From assembly GCA_044432885.1 (NCBI GenBank), contig JAWXUG010000071.1:1-7769 (forward strand): a stretch of DNA of 7,769 nucleotides, in the 5' to 3' direction. The translations under genes were made by a program, and so were the position numbers. Of this stretch, positions 4,578 to 7,769 are shown in pieces. The notes under the pieces are model-generated. The model made no database searches, was not told the DNA's origin, and was given only the letters and a program-made list of their open reading frames with translations. How positions within the stretch are numbered: the stretch's first letter is position 1; every line of letters begins with the position of its first letter. The stretch comes from CAYJNO01 sp044432885. Lineage in GTDB: Bacteria > Bacillota_I > Bacilli_A > Erysipelotrichales > Erysipelotrichaceae.

Positions 4578-6164
4578 CTACTGTAATGAGATGTTTGTCA
4601 CATACCCATCGTCTTGCACATCAAATATGACGATATCCTCAACCTTAATGAATGGTAGGATATCAGATGCTGTAATAGGTGCTTTATAAATTTCTCTTTG
4701 ATCATTGATTACAAAGAAATAATAAGAATTACCGTCTATCACAACACTATATATTTCACTAATTGTCCCACTTGTTTCTGTTGTTTCCAAAATGATATCT
4801 TTACCCATCATTTCACGATAAGCGTTAATGGCTTCTTGTATTCCTAAGCTAGAATCTGTAACTTTGACTTGTTGATAATCATTAACGTCAACCAAAGCAT
4901 ATGCTTTTACAAGCCCTGCATTATCTTTTAAAGATAACAAATATGTTGGGTTTCCATCAACATTTGTCAACAACGGAAAGGTTGGTTCATAATTTTTTTC
5001 TTGTACAGCTCCACTTGCACTATTCATTGCACTATACTCCTCGGCACCAGGAGCACTATAATAGGTAGCTTCCTTGGTACGAAGATTAACAAGTACAAAT
5101 CCAATATTACTTTCATCTTGGGTAGCAGATGTAAGCCCTGTATAAAGTGAAACATCACTACCGGTTGTTAGGTATGTATAACCATCTGTTGTGATTTTAA
5201 CATCTTTTTGCCCTAACACACTATTTAAGAAACCTGATTGATAAGTTCCCCAGTCATCAATTTGACTAATGATTAAATTTGCAGGATATACATTGTCAAC
5301 CCATGAAGGAGCGTTGGCAACACTATAATAATTGTTTTCACCAGTTACAGCATTGGTCACGATTACACCTTCAACCTCCGCCAACATGCCTATACCCTGG
5401 TATGCAATGGTTGGTGTTATCCAATATGGATTTCCATCATCATCTATCTCAAAAATCGAGGTAGAAAGTTCTTTAGTTGGATAATTTAATCTTAAATGTA
5501 ATTCTAAATTATTGATAATGATAGCACTTGGACTATATTTAATGCCTTCATCTATGCGATTAAAGGTAGCTTTACCAGTTGTTGAGTCAACCACGATATA
5601 ACCTGGAATCCCATCCTCTTTATTAATAAACCATTTAAAAGCATCTGCATAATCAAGTGGGGTAACCCTTACTAGACGGTCTTCATAATTTATTTGATTA
5701 TAGTCATCACTTACGCTAAACTGACTAATTAATTCAGGGATTTCTCCCATAACTCTATCACCAATACTTTGTGTTGAACTTTTATCTAATAAAGGTAAAC
5801 TATCAACATTTACTTCTTCAATGTCTGTTGAAAAATCACCAGTATTGATATTAATTCGTTGGCTGTAGCGCTCTGATTGCAAGATAGGGCTGAAAAATAC
5901 ACTATTAATAAATAATATACCAATAATTCCTGCAGCAATTGCGATTGCAAGGTTGCCAGGTCTTTTTAAATCATCTTGCACAACTTGTATCGGCATATTG
6001 GACGATACTAAATAAAGTCCACCAATACTCGCAAGACACATAAATAAGTAGACGTAAAATGAAACACTTTGAAGATTAATAGGGGGTAACATTACAAAAT
6101 AAAGTACAATCATAACAAGAACACTTATAAATACAAGTGTTCTAGTATTTCTTTTTATATTCAT
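4578..6164 (-). CDS. membrane-anchored protein with large extracytoplasmic domain, unknown function
   Basis: I do not recognise this 528-residue protein. Three hydrophobic segments are visible at about 9-28, 33-54 and 71-91. Basic residues at the N-terminus and in the loop after segment 2 (DDLKRPG) suggest an inside N-terminus and about 430 residues outside the membrane. That part is acidic, rich in Tyr, Thr, Ser and Asn, with no cysteine. It has loosely repeated motifs: G-hydrophobic-V-N/D-xxT-x-x-ATYYS type at 188-201, 266-281 and 355-370, and DG-x-x-Y type at 243-248, 327-331, 403-408 and 477-482. The pattern suggests repeated beta-rich units, possibly PepSY-like, but this is a guess. No LPXTG, lipobox or enzyme motif is seen. 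The ATG at 6164 follows AAGGAG (plus 6172-6177). It is monocistronic, convergent with ruvB and divergent from the small membrane gene. Confidence 0.85.
   Translation of the reverse strand: MNIKRNTRTLVFISVLVMIVLYFVMLPPINLQSVSFYVYLFMCLASIGGLYLVSSNMPIQVVQDDLKRPGNLAIAIAAGIIGILFINSVFFSPILQSERYSQRININTGDFSTDIEEVNVDSLPLLDKSSTQSIGDRVMGEIPELISQFSVSDDYNQINYEDRLVRVTPLDYADAFKWFINKEDGIPGYIVVDSTTGKATFNRIDEGIKYSPSAIIINNLELHLRLNYPTKELSTSIFEIDDDGNPYWITPTIAYQGIGMLAEVEGVIVTNAVTGENNYYSVANAPSWVDNVYPANLIISQIDDWGTYQSGFLNSVLGQKDVKITTDGYTYLTTGSDVSLYTGLTSATQDESNIGFVLVNLRTKEATYYSAPGAEEYSAMNSASGAVQEKNYEPTFPLLTNVDGNPTYLLSLKDNAGLVKAYALVDVNDYQQVKVTDSSLGIQEAINAYREMMGKDIILETTETSGTISEIYSVVIDGNSYYFFVINDQREIYKAPITASDILPFIKVEDIVIFDVQDDGYVTNISLQ
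6118..6143. repeat. perfect 9-bp inverted repeat at the start of the minus-strand gene
   Basis: AGAACACTT (6118-6126) and AAGTGTTCT (6135-6143) are exact reverse complements separated by 8 nt. They lie within codons 8-16 of the 528-residue protein gene. Either strand could form a hairpin in RNA, or the dyad could bind a dimeric regulator. There is no T-tract next to it, so it is not a typical terminator. Confidence 0.7.
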
Positions 6165-6195
6165 CGTTATACTCCTTTTCGACTATATCAAGTGT

Positions 6196-6225
6196 ATTAT
6201 ACTACATATAGAGAGAAGTTGTTAT
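6196..6225 (-). promoter_or_regulatory. probable promoter of the 528-residue protein gene
   Basis: On the minus strand a perfect TATAAT (plus 6201-6196) lies 31 nt before the ATG. A partial -35, ATAACA (plus 6225-6220), sits 18 nt upstream and matches consensus at four of six positions. Transcript start would be near 6189. GTAT-T-ATAC at 6194-6202 overlaps the -10 box as a tiny palindrome, probably by chance. Confidence 0.6.
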
Positions 6226-6253
6226 CTTTAAATTTTTCTAAGACTTTATGGGT

Positions 6254-6282
6254 TTGAATTAATACTAAACTTGTGATAGCAT
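6254..6282 (+). promoter_or_regulatory. possible promoter of the small membrane protein gene
   Basis: TTGAAT (6254-6259) and TAGCAT (6277-6282) are 17 nt apart, with TGA before the -10 giving an extended -10. Both hexamers match consensus at four of six positions. It would start transcription near 6289, about 26 nt before the ATG at 6315. The 150-bp region 6165-6314 thus holds two divergent promoters. Confidence 0.45.
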
Positions 6283-6314
6283 GATAAACAGATAGTGTAG
6301 AAAGAGGACTTAAT

Positions 6315-6533
6315 ATGAAGTTAAGACAATCAATTGTATATTTGTTTTTTGTAATGATCATCTTCTTGACTTTATTTTATATAGAATATTTGGTGATTGG
6401 TTATTTCTTAGATTATTTCTTTAATAATTATATGCTAGAAGGTTTTATTTTTTTATTTTTAAATCTTATTATCAATCCAATCCTCACTAATAAGTTGATT
6501 CATAAGATGAGCTTTTTGCAAAAAAAGTGGTAA
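6315..6533 (+). CDS. small two-segment membrane protein, unknown function
   Basis: A 72-residue, very hydrophobic and Phe/Leu/Ile/Tyr-rich protein that I do not recognise. Two likely membrane segments span about 7-33 and 39-57. Both ends are basic (KLR at the start; KLIHK and QKKW at the end), predicting both termini inside the cell. No motif of a toxin, holin or transporter family is clear. The ATG at 6315 is supported by AAAGAGG (6301-6307) and the upstream promoter candidate. The DNA is more AT-rich than its neighbours, as expected from Phe, Ile and Asn codons. No terminator follows, so its transcript may run into the leuS T-box. The ribosome binding site and uninterrupted membrane pattern favour a real gene, but it could be a spurious hydrophobic frame. 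Confidence 0.6.
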   Translation: MKLRQSIVYLFFVMIIFLTLFYIEYLVIGYFLDYFFNNYMLEGFIFLFLNLIINPILTNKLIHKMSFLQKKW

Positions 6534-6557
6534 TGATTTAATTTTTATGGTTTCAAA

Positions 6558-6586
6558 TTGACATTTATTGATTATTTAGATAAACT
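6558..6586 (+). promoter_or_regulatory. leuS: promoter of the T-box-leuS transcript
   Basis: A perfect TTGACA (6558-6563) is followed after 17 nt by TAAACT (6581-6586), a four-of-six -10 match. Transcription would start near 6592, exactly where the base of T-box stem I begins. Confidence 0.75.
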
Positions 6587-6590
6587 TAAT

Positions 6591-6794
6591 TTGCAATGAA
6601 AAAGAAGTAGTAACATGGCACTTATGCAAAGAGAAACAACGGTTGGTGAAAGTTGTGATAGGGTAGTGTGAACTTAGCTTTGGAGCATGAGAAATCCGTC
6701 TTGTCTTGCGTTAAAAGACAAAAGGGCACTTGATTGATTTGAAGTGAACTAAGGTGGTACCGCGTATATTTACGTCCTTAGCAGGACGTTTTTT
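6591..6794 (+). ncRNA. leucine T-box riboswitch
   Basis: A T-box leader upstream of leuS. The T-box sequence AAGGTGGTACCGCG is at 6751-6764. Stem I features: K-turn parts ATGA (6596-6599) and GGA (6682-6684), loop E parts AGTA (6609-6612) and GAA (6670-6672), an AG bulge near 6629-6635, and the distal loop GGTGAAAG (6645-6652). The specifier directly after GAA is CTT (6673-6675), a Leu codon, followed by the usual purine A. Stem III is a perfect 7-bp hairpin, 6701-6707 with 6715-6721. In the antiterminator, CTAAGG (6749-6754) pairs with CCTTAG (6776-6781) around the bulge carrying TGGT, which fits the ACCA end of tRNA-Leu. Uncharged tRNA-Leu should stabilise this form and allow leuS transcription. 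Confidence 0.95.
6772..6794 (+). terminator. regulated terminator of the leucine T-box
   Basis: ACGTCCT (6772-6778) pairs with AGGACGT (6783-6789) around a TAGC loop, followed by T's to 6794. Its 5' arm shares CCT with the antiterminator pairing partner (6776-6781), so the two structures exclude each other. Confidence 0.92.
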
Positions 6795-6815
6795 ATTTGT
6801 ATAGGGAGAATAATT

Positions 6816-7769
6816 ATGTACAATCATGTAGAAATTGAAAAAAAATGGCAAAAGTATTGGCAAGAAAACGAAGTATTTAAAACAGATGTTTGGGATTTTT
6901 CTAAACCTAAGTTTTATGCTTTAGATATGTTTCCATATCCATCAGGACATGGTTTACACGTAGGACATCCTGAAGGGTATACTGCAAGTGATATTGTTAG
7001 CCGTATGAAACGTATGCAAGGATATAATGTATTACATCCGATGGGATTTGATTCATTTGGTTTACCAGCTGAACAATATGCTATTCAAACAGGGAATCAT
7101 CCAGAAGGATTTACTTTAGAAAATATTAAAACCTTTACAAGACAGTTACAAAGTCTTGGTTTTAGTTTTGATTGGAGTAAAGAAGTTTCTACATGCGATC
7201 CAAGTTTTTATAAGTGGACACAATGGATTTTTAATCAATTATATGAAGCAGGATTAGCTAAATATGTGGATCATCCTGTAAATTGGTGTGGAGAATTAGG
7301 GACTGTTTTAGCGAATGATGAAATCGTCAATGGTAAGAGTGAACGTGGGGGATATCCAGTTGTTCGAAAAATGATGAAACAATGGGTGATTGATATTGTT
7401 GCCTATGCTGATCGTTTACTTGAAGGATTAGATGAAATTGATTGGCCAGAGTCAACAAAAGAAATTCAGCGTAACTGGATTGGAAAGTCCAAAGGTGCTC
7501 ATATTCGCTTTGATATCAATGGGTTTGAAGGTAGTTTTACTGTGTTTACTACCCGTGCTGATACGTTATTTGGAGCTACTTATTGTGTTTTAGCGCCAGA
7601 ACATACGTTGGTTGATAAAATTACTACACAAGATGCAAAAGAAGCTGTAGAAGCCTATAAATTAATGTGTGCTAGCAAATCAGATCTTGAAAGAACAGAA
7701 TTAAATAAAGAAAAATCCGGGGTTTTTACAGGTGCTTATGCCATTAATCCTGTAAATCAAAAGAAAGTT
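6816..7769 (+). CDS. leuS: leucyl-tRNA synthetase, N-terminal 318 residues (partial)
   Basis: An open frame from ATG 6816 to the window end, lacking its stop because the gene continues beyond; full LeuRS is about 800 residues. It charges tRNA-Leu with leucine in the cytoplasm. Seen: the class I signature with HVGH (48-51) inside PSGHGLHVGHP, then HPMGFDSFGLPAEQYAIQTG, VNWCGELGTVLANDE, KQWVIDIVAYADRLL and WPESTKEIQRNWIGKS. The CP1 editing domain begins after about residue 222, with the Thr-rich TVFTTRADTLFGATY (242-256) that lines the editing pocket, and GVFTGAYAINPVN near the end. The KMSKS motif would lie outside the window. GGGAGAA (6804-6810) is the ribosome binding site. Expression is controlled by the leucine T-box upstream. 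Confidence 0.98.
   Translation, partial: MYNHVEIEKKWQKYWQENEVFKTDVWDFSKPKFYALDMFPYPSGHGLHVGHPEGYTASDIVSRMKRMQGYNVLHPMGFDSFGLPAEQYAIQTGNHPEGFTLENIKTFTRQLQSLGFSFDWSKEVSTCDPSFYKWTQWIFNQLYEAGLAKYVDHPVNWCGELGTVLANDEIVNGKSERGGYPVVRKMMKQWVIDIVAYADRLLEGLDEIDWPESTKEIQRNWIGKSKGAHIRFDINGFEGSFTVFTTRADTLFGATYCVLAPEHTLVDKITTQDAKEAVEAYKLMCASKSDLERTELNKEKSGVFTGAYAINPVNQKKV

Noticed and set aside
5279..5464. 61-codon plus-strand frame opposite the 528-residue gene
   Set aside because: His/Gln/Pro-rich composition typical of an antisense shadow; no ribosome binding site.
6118..6143. LexA/SOS operator reading of the AGAACA...TGTTCT dyad
   Set aside because: The Gram-positive SOS box needs GAAC-N4-GTTC; here the half-sites are much further apart.
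35..6533. Absence of TGA stops (all nine complete genes end in TAA or TAG) as a sign of TGA recoding
   Set aside because: Trp codons are TGG and no frame needs TGA as sense; nine genes are too few to infer recoding.
1..7769. Mobile element, CRISPR array or defence system
   Set aside because: No regularly spaced repeats, transposase or integrase motifs, or attachment-like duplications; gene content is core chromosomal.

Overview
The window is ordinary chromosomal DNA of a low-GC Gram-positive bacterium (Bacillota). An Erysipelotrichia-like or similar AT-rich Firmicute fits best. The support is the rplU-prp-rpmA-obg order, an L27 protein carrying the cleavable N-terminal extension together with its protease Prp, an L21-type leader, a leucine T-box, strong AGGAGG-type ribosome binding sites and AT-rich codon use. 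The standard bacterial code fits, because Trp is TGG throughout. I see no mobile element, CRISPR array, tRNA, rRNA or phage gene.

Layout: (1) 35-430, a small cysteine-rich protein of the C_GCAxxG_C_C redox family. (2) 442-1528, a strong promoter, an L21 leader RNA, rplU (L21), prp (L27-processing cysteine protease), rpmA (L27) and an intrinsic terminator. (3) 1561-2868, obg, a ribosome-associated GTPase, with its own terminator. (4) 2914-4513, ruvA and ruvB, tightly coupled, ending in a terminator. (5) 4547-6225, on the minus strand, a 528-residue membrane-anchored protein of unknown function with its own promoter and a terminator converging on ruvB. (6) 6254-6533, a divergent 72-residue membrane protein of unknown function. 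(7) 6558-7769, promoter, leucine T-box riboswitch and the first 318 codons of leuS, which runs off the window.

Most of the window serves ribosome assembly and translation (L21, L27, Prp, Obg, LeuRS) plus Holliday-junction processing (RuvAB). Prp should cut the L27 precursor after Phe10. Coupling is tight in two operons: prp starts 1 nt after rplU, the Shine-Dalgarno of rpmA lies inside the end of prp, and that of ruvB inside the end of ruvA. The T-box should make leuS respond to uncharged tRNA-Leu.

The observation most worth a second look is in the rplU leader. The segment at 529-542 can pair with the rplU Shine-Dalgarno and start codon (571-585) over 14 base pairs with one bulge, and an alternative local hairpin would release it. 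This looks like a translational switch for the L21/L27 operon. The unrecognised extracytoplasmic protein with repeated motifs and its divergent small membrane neighbour are the main unknown genes. I found no evidence for a wholly new multi-gene system.
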